Assembly (NCBI RefSeq): GCF_029167105.1
Contig: NZ_JARFML010000024.1
Coordinates: 1-64,000 of the forward strand
Origin: Bradyrhizobium yuanmingense
Lineage (GTDB): Bacteria; Pseudomonadota; Alphaproteobacteria; Rhizobiales; Xanthobacteraceae
Reading direction: 5' to 3'
Length of the DNA: 64,000 nt
How positions within the stretch are numbered: position 1 is the first letter of the stretch; each line of letters starts with the position of its first letter. Made by a program: the position numbers and the translations under genes. The notes under the pieces are model-generated. The model worked only from the letters and a program-made list of their open reading frames with translations. It did no database searches and was not told the DNA's origin. Of the stretch, positions 25,671 through 34,131 are shown piece after piece.

Positions 25671-26312
25671 CTACTTCGCCGCCGTCTTGGTGTCCATGTT
25701 CACGACCTGGACCCGGCGGTTGACGGCGTCAGCGCCGTTGGCGGCATCCTTCAGCTTGGTCTCGCCGTAGCCGACGGTGACGAGATCGTTGCCGTTGAGG
25801 CCGTAATTCTGCATCAGGTACTTCTTGATGGTATCGGCGCGCCGTTCGGAGAGCCCTTGATTGTACCCTTCACCGCCGGTCGCGTCGGTGTGGCCGGCGA
25901 CCACGAAGGTCGAGCCCTTCAGCGCCGGATCGGACAGCGCCTTGCCGAGCGCCTGCACCGAGGCCATCGAGGTCTTGGCGATGTCGGCCGAATTGTAGTC
26001 GAACTGGATCTCCAGATCGATCTTCGGCTTGGTGGCAGCGAGCTCGGCGATCTGCTCGCGCTCGCCCGTCGAGAGCGACCGGGTCGGGCGGTTGCGCACG
26101 GTGTTCAGGAAGGTCGCTTCCTTGGCCTGCACGGTCGTGTCGGTCTGGGGGCCAACGGACAGGCCGCGGGTCGCCGGCTTCGGCTTCAGCGCATCGACGA
26201 TCTGGCCGGCGGAGATGTTGTTGTCGCCGGCCAGCGCAAGGCCGGCCGTCATCGACAGGACGGCTGTCAGGGTGATCGCCGTCAGTCCAAAAGACTTATT
26301 CAAATGGGTCAT
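25671..26312 (-). CDS. OmpA-family outer-membrane/peptidoglycan-binding protein
   Basis: The 213-residue protein has a signal peptide (about 1-28, ending ALAG) and a C-terminal OmpA domain (about 95-208) with FDYNSADI, VAGHTDATGGEGYNQGLSER and RRADTIKKYL. The latter includes the peptidoglycan-binding helix. There is no N-terminal beta-barrel, so it is a periplasmic protein that links to the cell wall. The ATG at 26312 is preceded by gcgaggatacc. A perfect CRP-type box lies 72-87 nt upstream of this start. Confidence 0.9.
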   Translation of the reverse strand: MTHLNKSFGLTAITLTAVLSMTAGLALAGDNNISAGQIVDALKPKPATRGLSVGPQTDTTVQAKEATFLNTVRNRPTRSLSTGEREQIAELAATKPKIDLEIQFDYNSADIAKTSMASVQALGKALSDPALKGSTFVVAGHTDATGGEGYNQGLSERRADTIKKYLMQNYGLNGNDLVTVGYGETKLKDAANGADAVNRRVQVVNMDTKTAAK

Positions 26313-26383
26313 CGTGGTATCCTCGCTGTTACGCCTGATGGCGATTTGATGCAGCGAGCGTAGGGCAGGTTCAACGGCCCTGA

Positions 26384-26399
26384 TGTGATATTGGTCACA
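26384..26399. promoter_or_regulatory. perfect CRP-type box TGTGA-N6-TCACA
   Basis: The half-sites TGTGA and TCACA are spaced by six bases (tattgg), which is the consensus of the CRP family. It lies upstream of the OmpA gene on the minus strand and could also act on the plus-strand gene at 26607. Confidence 0.55.
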
Positions 26400-26606
26400 T
26401 TCGAAACGGCGAGCCGAGGTCAACTGTGGTCCGGTTCGGTCATTCGCAGTTTGCCTCGAGCCGGCCGCACCGGGTTTCCGGGAAACCCGAACGTCGCAAA
26501 GGCGTCGCCTCACCGCCCGCCCGCGAACAAGAATTCGTCCAGATGCCCGCCTAACACGCTTCAATCATTCGATAATTCGACGCGAAGGGGAGCCGAGTTC
26601 CGTCCT

Positions 26607-26924
26607 GTGCCGAGGCCAAGCGACTATCAGCGCGACTATCAATTCCATCGCAGCGGCCCGCCGGATCGGACAGTGACCCTGAACGCAATGCCCATCTATG
26701 TCGGTGCGGCGATGATCGCGGTGGCGATCCTGCTGTCGACATTGATCACCGGGGTGACCTCCCGCTATGTCGGGCTCGAAGGGCGGACCGACGAGAACGT
26801 CTGGCTGGTCGATCGCCTCACCGGCAGTGTCTATCGCTGCCAGGCGGAAGGACGTGGCAAGGCCATCTGCGACCCGGAGGTCGCCACCGGCAGCGTCGGG
26901 GAGCGCCCAAAAGCCGCACGCTGA
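26607..26924 (+). CDS. small membrane-anchored protein
   Basis: A 105-residue protein that I do not recognise. It has one hydrophobic helix at about residues 28-50 (PIYVGAAMIAVAILLSTLIT) and a soluble C-terminal tail with VWLVDRLTGSVYRCQAEGRG. The frame is open from 26385; the GTG at 26607, with an AAGGGGAG-type site upstream, or the ATG at 26688 are possible starts. Divergent from ompA. Confidence 0.6.
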   Translation: MPRPSDYQRDYQFHRSGPPDRTVTLNAMPIYVGAAMIAVAILLSTLITGVTSRYVGLEGRTDENVWLVDRLTGSVYRCQAEGRGKAICDPEVATGSVGERPKAAR

Positions 26925-27044
26925 AAAGCGGTTATCACTGCAGCGCAGCAACGATATTGTCTTTTCCCTGCAAACTTGTGGCTGAAGAATGGCGATTGCG
27001 TTGGCCGGCATCAGGCCGGCTTCCTACTCGAGGAGAGAAACTTG

Positions 27045-27293
27045 ATGAAGACCCTGTTGCTCGCGACGGCATTCGCCGCACTTGCCCTGTCCCCCGCATC
27101 TGCTGCCAAGATGGCGTGCACCAGTGCAAACATGGCAAAGCTCGTTGCCGGCATGGGCGGCGAAGACACGCCCGCCAAGATGGCGGCGAGGAAGTCGATG
27201 GCCGCGGCCAATTCCGACATGAGCAAGGGCAACATGCGCGGAGCGTGCAAGCACTATATGAACGCCGAGAAGGCGATGGCGATGAAGAAGTAG
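27045..27293 (+). CDS. small secreted protein
   Basis: An 82-residue protein with a clear signal peptide (about 1-20, MKTLLLATAFAALALSPASA). The mature part is methionine-, lysine- and alanine-rich with two cysteines (ACTSANM, GACKHYMNAEKA). I cannot name a family. Strong aggag site 9 nt before the ATG. It is followed by a good intrinsic terminator, so it is a single-gene transcript. Confidence 0.78.
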   Translation: MKTLLLATAFAALALSPASAAKMACTSANMAKLVAGMGGEDTPAKMAARKSMAAANSDMSKGNMRGACKHYMNAEKAMAMKK

Positions 27294-27319
27294 GCTTCCG
27301 CCTGATCCCACACGTCATG

Positions 27320-27353
27320 GCCGCGCTGGCAGCAGATGGCAGCGCGGCTTTTT
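27320..27353 (+). terminator. intrinsic terminator
   Basis: The stem gccgcgctg/cagcgcggc is followed directly by five T residues, 27 nt after the stop of the small secreted protein. Confidence 0.88.
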
Positions 27354-27402
27354 CGTGCCCGCTTTTTCCCTCGCAGCGAATCCCGCTACATTGCACGCTG
27401 CA

Positions 27403-28563
27403 ATGTCCCGCACGCCCAAACCGCTTCCGCTCTCGACGACACAGGCCCGGCAGATCTGGCTGCATGCTCAGCGGCTGACCGACCGCGCTCCGTTCGGCGA
27501 AGGCGCACAGGCCGTCTCGGCCGCTGTCGCCCATCTCGGCTACGTGCAGATCGACACCATCAACGTCATCGAGCGTTGCCATCACCACATCCTGTTCAGC
27601 CGGATCCCGTCCTATCGCCGCGCCGATCTGCGCCACGCCCAGAGTGTCGACAAGACCGTGTTCGAGTACTGGACGCACGCGCTCTCCTACGTGCCGGCGA
27701 ACGACTTCCGCTTCTTCCTGCCGGCGATGCGCGAGCACCGCCGCGAGGGGCACAAATGGTTCGCCGCGGTGAAGCCGGCCGACACGCGCAAGGTGATGCG
27801 GCTGCTGCGCGGCGGGCCGCTGACGATCCGCGACATCGACGACGACGTGCTCGTCGAGAAGGAGCATCTGTGGCAGAGCCGCAAGCCCTCGAAGCGGGCG
27901 CTGCAGCTCGCCTTCTATACCGGGGCCGTCACCATCAGCGCGCGCCAGGGCATGCTCAAGACCTACGAGCTGACGACGCGTCATTTCGGCTGGGACAGGC
28001 TGCCGAAGCCGGCGCCGGCAAGCGAGATCACGGTCTATCTGCTCGACCGCGCGTTGCGCTCGCAGGGCGTGGTCAGCCTCGATTCGGTCTGCCATCTCGA
28101 TGCGCCCAGCAAGAAGCCGGTCGCGCGCCTGATCGCCTCGCGCGTCCGCCGCGGCGAGCTCGTGCCCGTCGCGATCGAGGGCGCCGGTAGGCAGGAGCAC
28201 TGGGCCTCGCCTGCAGCGCTTGAGCCGCATGAGGTGTCGCCCGATCTCGTCCACATCCTCTCGCCGTTCGATCCCCTGATCATCCAGCGCAAGCGCACCA
28301 ACCTCATCTTCGGCTATAACCACCTGTTCGAAGCCTATGTGCCGAAAGCCAAGCGCAAGCTCGGCTATTTCGCGCTGCCCGTGCTGGTCGGGGACGAGAT
28401 CGTCGCCGCGCTCGATCTCAAGACCGACCGGCAGAACAAGAAGCTGTTGATGCAGAAATGGACCTGGGTCGGGCAGGGCAGGAAGACGGCGGGCCGCAAG
28501 GAGCTGAAGCGCGTGATCGAGGAGGAGCTCGACCGTTTCGAGCGGTTTCAACTGGCGGAGTGA
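27403..28563 (+). CDS. YcaQ-family DNA glycosylase, winged-helix
   Basis: The 386-residue protein belongs to the YcaQ/AlkX HTH_42 family of winged-helix glycosylases, which remove alkylated bases and unhook interstrand DNA cross-links. The catalytic QxD-type motif is seen as GYVQIDTINVIERCHHHI near residue 47. The C-terminal part has SPFDPLIIQRKRTNLIFGY and KLGYFALPVLVGD, which are typical of the family. The start at 27403 gives the normal N-terminus; an upstream in-frame codon at 27355 is less likely. It is convergent with the dehydrogenase at 28582. Confidence 0.88.
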   Translation: MSRTPKPLPLSTTQARQIWLHAQRLTDRAPFGEGAQAVSAAVAHLGYVQIDTINVIERCHHHILFSRIPSYRRADLRHAQSVDKTVFEYWTHALSYVPANDFRFFLPAMREHRREGHKWFAAVKPADTRKVMRLLRGGPLTIRDIDDDVLVEKEHLWQSRKPSKRALQLAFYTGAVTISARQGMLKTYELTTRHFGWDRLPKPAPASEITVYLLDRALRSQGVVSLDSVCHLDAPSKKPVARLIASRVRRGELVPVAIEGAGRQEHWASPAALEPHEVSPDLVHILSPFDPLIIQRKRTNLIFGYNHLFEAYVPKAKRKLGYFALPVLVGDEIVAALDLKTDRQNKKLLMQKWTWVGQGRKTAGRKELKRVIEEELDRFERFQLAE

Positions 28564-28581
28564 GCATCGTCGTCGTCCGGT

Positions 28582-29502
28582 CTACGGCCTGTCTTCGAGC
28601 TCGGCCGAGGCTCCGGACACGACATGAGCGTATCGGTCCAGCACCTCGTCGGCCGAGTAGCCAGAGCGTTCCGAAAATTCCTCCCGCAGGCCCAGGCGCG
28701 CGGAGACCTTCAAGCGCGCCGCCGTGGCGGTCGTCATGACGGGATCAAAGCCCAGTTCGCGCAGGCCCGCTGCCACGCCGTCCATTTCCACGGCACGGCG
28801 TTCGGCATGCAGCACGTCTGAGCGGACGCACATGTCCAGGAACTTGCTGAACGTGGTGGCATCCATCGAGGCGCATAGCCCGCGCATGGTTTCGTTGCGC
28901 ACGCCGGCGAGCGTCGCGGCGGTCAGCGCCTCGACCAGCAGCGCTTCCATTCCTTTGGTCACCACGCTCCGCAGCATCTTCACCGCCGCCGCCGTTCCGG
29001 CGTCTGCACCGGCCACCTCGATGCGGAAGCCCAGTGGCCCGAAAGTCTCCGCGAAGCGCGCGGCGCCGCTGCCGGATGTGTAGAGCGGGACCGCAGCGCC
29101 GTAGAGGTCGACCGATCCCATCAGATTCGCATCCGCGAACAGGCCGCCGCGCGCCTCCACGGCTGCGGCGACATGTTTTTTTGTGCGCGGGGTCGCCGCG
29201 TTGATGTCCACCACGAGAGAGCCGGGACGAATGATCCTGGAAATCGCCTCACCTGTCTCAGCCGCGACGGCAACGACAACGGCGGAAAAGATCACGTCGG
29301 CGTCCGACAGGTCTTCGAGCCGGTCGACCAGCATGACGCCACAACCGGCCGCCATCGCACGAAAGGCTGTAGAGTAGGGCGGTGCGTTGGTCTTGCCCTG
29401 ACAGAACGCGAGCATCGGTGCATCGGTCTGCGCCGCAAGATGCGATGCAAAGCACCGTGCGGCCTCGCCAAACCCGACAAAGGCGATCCTGGGCTGCGGC
29501 AT
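28582..29502 (-). CDS. NAD(P)-dependent beta-hydroxyacid dehydrogenase-like protein
   Basis: The 306-residue protein has an N-terminal Rossmann domain (RIAFVGFGEAARCFASHLA) and the 6-phosphogluconate-dehydrogenase-like layout with the substrate loop DINAATPRTKK and MGSVDLYG. The C-terminal domain (GADAGTAAAVKMLRSVVTKG and after) matches DUF1932. It should oxidise or reduce a hydroxyacid. The ATG at 29502 has GGAGG upstream. It is divergent from a LacI-type regulator, and two LacI-type operators lie between them. Confidence 0.85.
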   Translation of the reverse strand: MPQPRIAFVGFGEAARCFASHLAAQTDAPMLAFCQGKTNAPPYSTAFRAMAAGCGVMLVDRLEDLSDADVIFSAVVVAVAAETGEAISRIIRPGSLVVDINAATPRTKKHVAAAVEARGGLFADANLMGSVDLYGAAVPLYTSGSGAARFAETFGPLGFRIEVAGADAGTAAAVKMLRSVVTKGMEALLVEALTAATLAGVRNETMRGLCASMDATTFSKFLDMCVRSDVLHAERRAVEMDGVAAGLRELGFDPVMTTATAARLKVSARLGLREEFSERSGYSADEVLDRYAHVVSGASAELEDRP

Positions 29503-29569
29503 GGCTGGGGCCTCCTTGCGCGGCGTTTCACCGCCGGTGGTCATTGTGCCTGGTTCTGCTGCGGAGTCA

Positions 29570-29583
29570 ATGAATCGGTTCAT
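29570..29583. promoter_or_regulatory. LacI-type operator, site A
   Basis: The sequence atgaatcggttcat has 13 of 14 bases in common with site B at 29666-29679. It is 68 nt upstream of the dehydrogenase start. Confidence 0.68.
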
Positions 29584-29665
29584 TTATGCTTCATTTTCCA
29601 GGGACCGCTGGTGGATACTTCACTAATTCTGCGGAAAGATCTGGCACACCACCTTGCTCCGATCA

Positions 29666-29679
29666 ATGAACCGGTTCAT
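29666..29679. promoter_or_regulatory. LacI-type operator, site B
   Basis: The sequence atgaaccggttcat is a perfect 14-bp palindrome with a central CG, as in many LacI-family operators. It ends 8 nt before the regulator's ATG, so binding would repress the lacI gene itself. Confidence 0.72.
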
Positions 29680-29687
29680 AAGTTGGC

Positions 29688-30722
29688 ATGTCGTCGCCCG
29701 CGCCCCGATCGCAAACCGTGAAGGTCAAGGACGTCGCCCGAGAGGCCGGCGTCGCGGTCGGCACGGTATCCCGTGTGCTCAACGATCATCCGGCGGTGAC
29801 GCGGGAGCTGCGCGAGCGCGTCGAAAGAGCGATGGCGCATCTCGGCTATGAGGTCGATGTCACGGCGCAGAGCATGCGCGCGGGCCGGTCGCGGCTCGTG
29901 GCCTGCGCCATCCGTGATTTCGACATCCCGCGCTTTGCCCTGTTCATCAAGGAGGCCGAGGCGGTCCTGCGCGAAGCCGGATACACCCTGCTGCTGGCGA
30001 GCACGACCAACCGGCCCGACGTCGAGATCGCCTTGCTGCGTGCCTTCCGCAGGCGCCGCGTGGACGGCGTGATGATGACGCTGAGCGACGAGCAGCACCG
30101 GGACGTCCGCGCGGCGCTGTCCGAGGCGCCGATGCCGGTGCTCCTCATCGACCGCGATCGCATCGATGCGCTCGATCGCGTCACGGCCGATCATCGCGCG
30201 GGCGCCCGTCTGGCGACCAGCCATCTGCTCGGTCTCGGGCACCGGCGGATCGCCATGCTGGTCGGCGACCTCAAGGCGTTTCCGTCGCGAAGCCGCCTCG
30301 AGGGCTTTCGTGCGGCGTATGCGGGGGCGGGCATCGAGCCGGACCCGAGGCTGTTGCGAGACGATGTGCTCTCGAGCGAGCACGCCTATCGGGCGACGGC
30401 CTCGCTCATGAGCCTCGCGGAGCCTCCGACAGCGCTCTTCGTCGCAGCGATGGACACGCTCGGCGGCTGCCTGCGCGCGTTGCGGACGATGGGCATTCTC
30501 GTTGGCGACGGGATTTCGGTCGTGGCCGGCAGCGATTCCGACCTCGCCGAATTGTACACGCCGCCGATCACGGCAATCGCGTGGGATCTGGCAGCCATGG
30601 GCCGCCACGCTGCGACCATGCTGTTGGAGCGGATGCGCGGCGACGAGATCGAGCGCGGCCGTGGTCTCACCGTGCCGACGGAGCTGATCATTCGCGGGTC
30701 GAGCCGGCCCTTTGCGGGTTGA
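29688..30722 (+). CDS. LacI-family transcriptional regulator
   Basis: The 344-residue repressor has the N-terminal helix-turn-helix VKVKDVAREAGVAVGTVSRV and LNDHPAVTRELRERV, followed by a periplasmic-binding-protein-like effector domain (about 70-340). It likely controls itself and the divergent dehydrogenase. No clear ribosome site precedes the ATG at 29688, so the mRNA may be leaderless or start at the GTG at 29718. Its last 35 nt overlap the convergent DUF2809 gene. Confidence 0.92.
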   Translation: MSSPAPRSQTVKVKDVAREAGVAVGTVSRVLNDHPAVTRELRERVERAMAHLGYEVDVTAQSMRAGRSRLVACAIRDFDIPRFALFIKEAEAVLREAGYTLLLASTTNRPDVEIALLRAFRRRRVDGVMMTLSDEQHRDVRAALSEAPMPVLLIDRDRIDALDRVTADHRAGARLATSHLLGLGHRRIAMLVGDLKAFPSRSRLEGFRAAYAGAGIEPDPRLLRDDVLSSEHAYRATASLMSLAEPPTALFVAAMDTLGGCLRALRTMGILVGDGISVVAGSDSDLAELYTPPITAIAWDLAAMGRHAATMLLERMRGDEIERGRGLTVPTELIIRGSSRPFAG

Positions 30723-31158
30723 GCATGGGCGATCGTGCGGCGCAGCCGTCGAGCCAGATGCCGAACGCAATCCCGACCATATAGGCCACCAGATTCCAAA
30801 GCGAAAAGATGCGGCCGAGCAGCAGCGCGCCGGCCGTCGTCAGGCGGAATGCATCGAGCCACGGCACATGCACCAGGCGCGAAAACTCGACCACGACCGC
30901 AATCGCTATCGCGATGCCCGCAATCTGCGTCCGCGATAGCCGCGGCAGGCAAACCCCGACCAGCAGAAACACCATCGTGGCCCACAACAGCGAGCCGCCG
31001 TACTTCACAACGAAGGCTGGAAACCCGACCGGGAATCCGTACCAGCGCAGCGACAGTCCGCAGACGATCACCGCGAGCGCGAGGCCGGCGCGGATCAGCG
31101 AGATCCGGAGCGGCGCCACGGGTTGATCCGGCTGCGCTCCGTGCATTGCTCGTTCCAT
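30688..31158 (-). CDS. DUF2809 membrane protein
   Basis: The 156-residue protein has four or five helices and matches DUF2809: VKYGGSLLWATMVFLLVGV, VVVEFSRLVHVPWLDAFR and the terminal LVAYMVGIAFGIWLD. Function is unknown. The frame is open to 31239; the ATG at 31158 is chosen because the family begins soon after it. The gene overlaps the 3' end of lacI on the other strand by 35 nt. Confidence 0.78.
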   Translation of the reverse strand: MERAMHGAQPDQPVAPLRISLIRAGLALAVIVCGLSLRWYGFPVGFPAFVVKYGGSLLWATMVFLLVGVCLPRLSRTQIAGIAIAIAVVVEFSRLVHVPWLDAFRLTTAGALLLGRIFSLWNLVAYMVGIAFGIWLDGCAARSPMLNPQRAGSTRE

Positions 31159-31225
31159 TGACTCTTCGCCCGCGATGCTCAAAACCGCCTCACGCCCTAG
31201 AAAAGCAACAACCCGGGGAAGTGCC

Positions 31226-32566
31226 ATGAGCCAGACCACCTATGCCGGTTCCGTCGGCGGTGCCGAGAGCGCCAGCAAGAGCGACATCGAAACCTCGACC
31301 ATCCGCGCCATCTCCTGGCGCCTGATTCCGTTCCTGGTGCTGGCCTACTTCTTCTCCTATCTCGACCGCGTCAATCTCGGTTTCGCCGCGCTCACGATGA
31401 ATGCGGACCTGAAGTTCACCCCGCTGATCTTCTCCTGGGGCGCCGGCATCTTCTTCATCGGCTATTTCATCTTCGAGGTGCCGAGCAATCTTGCGCTGGA
31501 GAAGTTCGGCGCGAGCCGCTGGATTGCCCGCATCATGGTGACCTGGGGCATCATCTCGGCGCTGATGGCGGTGGTCAGCGGCGTCACCAGCTTCTACGTC
31601 CTGCGCTTCCTGCTCGGCGTCGCCGAGGCCGGCTTCTTCCCCGGGATCATCCTCTATCTCACCTATTGGTATCCGGCCGAATATCGCGCCCGCTTTCTTG
31701 CGGCCTTCGCCATCGCGGTGCCGGTCTCGACCGTGATCGGCGCGCCGATCTCGGGCCTGTTGCTCGGGCTCGACGGCATGATGGGGCTGAAAGGCTGGCA
31801 GTGGCTGTTCATCATCGAGGGCATCCCGTCGGTGTTGCTCGGCATCGTCACCTGGTTCTATCTCACCGACAAGCCGGAGAAGGCGGACTGGCTGTCGGCC
31901 GAGCAGAAGGCATGGCTGAAAGCCAAGCTCGATTCGGAGGTCGCGGCCAAGCAGGCGGTGAAGCATTTCTCGCTCGGCGAGGCGCTGTCCTCGCCCAAGG
32001 TGATCGCGCTCAGCCTGGTCTATTTCGGCTTCGTCGGCGCGCTCTACGGCATGCAGTTCTGGCTGCCGCAGATCGTCAAGGCGTTCGGCCTCACCAACGC
32101 CCAGACCGGATTCGTCACGGCGATCCCGTATCTGTTCGGCACCATGGCCATGATCCTGTGGGCGCGGCACTCCGATGCGAGCCGCGAGCGCGTCATGCAT
32201 GTCGGCGCTCCGTTGCTGCTCACCGCGGTCGCGCTCGGCGTCTCCTCCTATCTCACCGATCCCACGCTGACGATGGTGGCGTTGACGGTCGCCGCGATCG
32301 GCGTGTTCTGCTGCTTCGGCGTGTTCTGGACCCTGCCGACCGCCTGGCTCTCCGGCACGGCCGCCGCAGGCGCCATCGCGCTGATCAACTCGATCGGCAA
32401 TCTCGCCGGCTTCGGCGGGCCCTATCTGATCGGCTGGGTCAAGGAAGCGACGGGGCAGACCTCAACCGGTCTGCTCGTCCTTGCCGTGCTGCCGCTGCTC
32501 GCCGGCATCCTGGTGTTCGTCGGCGGACACGACAGCAAGCACGAATTCGCCGGCGAGGGGCGGTGA
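31226..32566 (+). CDS. MFS transporter, anion:cation symporter family
   Basis: The 446-residue transporter has twelve helices and the signature of the ACS family, which takes up organic anions such as phthalate, tartrate or hydroxyphenylacetate: YLDRVNLGFAALTM, VAEAGFFPGIILYLTYWYP and the WLFIIEGIPSVLLGI block. The substrate is not evident. The ATG at 31226 has GGGGAAG upstream. It is divergent from DUF2809 and followed by a dispersed repeat. Confidence 0.9.
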   Translation: MSQTTYAGSVGGAESASKSDIETSTIRAISWRLIPFLVLAYFFSYLDRVNLGFAALTMNADLKFTPLIFSWGAGIFFIGYFIFEVPSNLALEKFGASRWIARIMVTWGIISALMAVVSGVTSFYVLRFLLGVAEAGFFPGIILYLTYWYPAEYRARFLAAFAIAVPVSTVIGAPISGLLLGLDGMMGLKGWQWLFIIEGIPSVLLGIVTWFYLTDKPEKADWLSAEQKAWLKAKLDSEVAAKQAVKHFSLGEALSSPKVIALSLVYFGFVGALYGMQFWLPQIVKAFGLTNAQTGFVTAIPYLFGTMAMILWARHSDASRERVMHVGAPLLLTAVALGVSSYLTDPTLTMVALTVAAIGVFCCFGVFWTLPTAWLSGTAAAGAIALINSIGNLAGFGGPYLIGWVKEATGQTSTGLLVLAVLPLLAGILVFVGGHDSKHEFAGEGR

Positions 32567-32574
32567 GGGGATTC

Positions 32575-32671
32575 TTGTAGGGCGGGCAAAAGGCGCGCAC
32601 TTCGCGCGCTGTACCCACCGTCTTCTCCGCAGAGCGGTCTGGCGGGCACGCTCCGCTTTGCCACCCTACAA
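32575..32671. repeat. paired GTAGGG...CCCTAC repeat
   Basis: The outer arms ttgtaggg and ccctacaa enclose ggcgggcaaa and ggcgggcacgctccgctttg segments. It is a doubled, inverted version of the element at 22234-22264. Confidence 0.6.
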
Positions 32672-32744
32672 TAACACCTCGCGGCCAGGCTATCCCTCCC
32701 TTACCACTCCTTCACGATCACGGATTCCTGATGACTGACGATTA

Positions 32745-32773
32745 TTGACTTTTATCAGTGAACAGTCGACATT
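32745..32773 (+). promoter_or_regulatory. possible RND operon promoter
   Basis: TTGACT at 32745-32750 is followed 17 nt later by GACATT, a weak -10. Inverted actga/tcagt motifs (32734-32738 and 32755-32759) flank the -35 and could be a TetR site. Speculative. Confidence 0.3.
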
Positions 32774-32804
32774 CCTCTCAATCGAGATGCAGGAGTGTCC
32801 TTCG

Positions 32805-33911
32805 ATGTTCGTCCGGTCGATTTTGTCGAGCTATTCCAAGCTTTTGGCAGGAGCCGCGCTCGCCCTGATGGCCGTTTCGCTGGCGGGGTGCAATGATACT
32901 GTCGCCGAGAAGGCCGAGCCGCCGCGGCCGGTTCTGGTGGCAACCGCCCATTACGCTGCCGAGACCCCGGAGCGCAGCTTCGTCGGTACTATCCGTCCCA
33001 GGATCGAGAGCGATCTGGGCTTCCGCGTCGCCGGCAAGGTTGCCAAGCGCCTCGTCGAAGTCGGCCAGACGGTCGAAGTCGGCCAGCCGCTCGCCACCCT
33101 CGACGAGGTCGACCTGAAGCTCCAGGCCGAGCAGGCCGTTGCCGAGCAGACCGCCGCAACGGGCGTGCTGGCCCAGGCCGCCGCCGCCGAGCAGCGCGCC
33201 AAGGATCTCAAGGCCAAGGGCTGGACCACGGACGCCCAGCTTGACCAGAGCCGCGCCGCCGCCGATGAAGCCCGCGCACGCTTGAACCGGGCCGAGCGCT
33301 CGGTCGAGTTGACCAAGAATTCCCTTTCCTACGCGACGCTCAACGCCGACGCCCGCGGCGTCGTCACCGCAACGCTGATCGAGCCCGGCCAGGTGGTTGC
33401 CGCGGGCCAGGCTTCGATCCGTGTCGCCCGCTTTGCCGAGAAGGAAGCGGTCGTCGCGATCCCTGAGACGCTGGTCGGACGTGCCAAGTCGGGCGTCGCC
33501 AGCGTCACTCTCTGGTCCGAGCCGAACAAGAAATACACGGCCAAGCTGCGCGAGATCGCGCCGGCGGCCGATCCCGCCACGCGCACCTATCTGGCAAAGT
33601 TCTCGCTGCCCGAGGCCGACGACAAGGTCGCGCTCGGCATGACGGCGACGCTTACGCTGTCGGATGCCGCGACCGAGCGCGTCGCGCGGTTGCCGCTGTC
33701 GGCGCTCTTCAACGAAGGCGGCAAGCCCTCCTTCTACGTCGTCGACGACAACGGTGGCGTCACGCTCAAGCCGGTCACGGTGAAGTCCTACGAGAGCAAG
33801 GACGTCGTCATCACCGGCGGCGTGGAGGAGGGTGCCAAGATCGTCGCCCTCGGCGTGCAGAAGCTCGATCCCGGCCAGCGTGTGCGGATCGTGTCGTCAC
33901 TGAGCTTCTAG
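32805..33911 (+). CDS. RND efflux membrane-fusion lipoprotein
   Basis: The 368-residue HlyD/AcrA-type adaptor has a lipoprotein signal (LMAVSLAGCND; Cys at about 29), a biotinyl-lipoyl-like region, a coiled-coil hairpin (about 105-190) and beta-barrel domains. It links the inner-membrane pump to an outer-membrane channel. The ATG at 32805 has cagga at good spacing; upstream ATGs are possible. The next gene encodes the pump. No outer-membrane factor is in the window. Confidence 0.9.
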   Translation: MFVRSILSSYSKLLAGAALALMAVSLAGCNDTVAEKAEPPRPVLVATAHYAAETPERSFVGTIRPRIESDLGFRVAGKVAKRLVEVGQTVEVGQPLATLDEVDLKLQAEQAVAEQTAATGVLAQAAAAEQRAKDLKAKGWTTDAQLDQSRAAADEARARLNRAERSVELTKNSLSYATLNADARGVVTATLIEPGQVVAAGQASIRVARFAEKEAVVAIPETLVGRAKSGVASVTLWSEPNKKYTAKLREIAPAADPATRTYLAKFSLPEADDKVALGMTATLTLSDAATERVARLPLSALFNEGGKPSFYVVDDNGGVTLKPVTVKSYESKDVVITGGVEEGAKIVALGVQKLDPGQRVRIVSSLSF

Positions 33912-33919
33912 TCCTGTCA

Positions 33920-33949
33920 TTCCGGGGTCGCCCTGTGGTCGCCCCGGAA
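33920..33949. repeat. ATTCCGGGG repeat remnant
   Basis: The arms ttccgggg and ccccggaa pair across a 14-nt loop, eight nt after the membrane-fusion gene stop. It belongs to the repeat family seen at 19843 and 38731. Confidence 0.5.
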
Positions 33950-34015
33950 CGGCAAGAGAAGTGAGTTACGTCGTGTGAGGCGAGTTTCGGCCTTTGTCCC
34001 TAAGCAAAGGCTGAA

Positions 34016-34064
34016 GCGGCGAAGCGATCCAGAACCTGCCCAGCCCCCTGGATTGCTTCGCTGC
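34016..34064. repeat. degenerate GCGAAGCAATCCAG inverted repeat
   Basis: The arms gcggcgaagcgatccag and ctggattgcttcgctgc pair at 15 of 17 positions. It is a diverged copy of the perfect 31-bp inverted repeat at 37985-38064. Confidence 0.6.
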
Positions 34065-34131
34065 CTCGCGACGACGGTTTGAACAGAGCGGCTGTCGTTG
34101 TTTGCAACTGGATCGTCTTTCGGAGAGTGCG

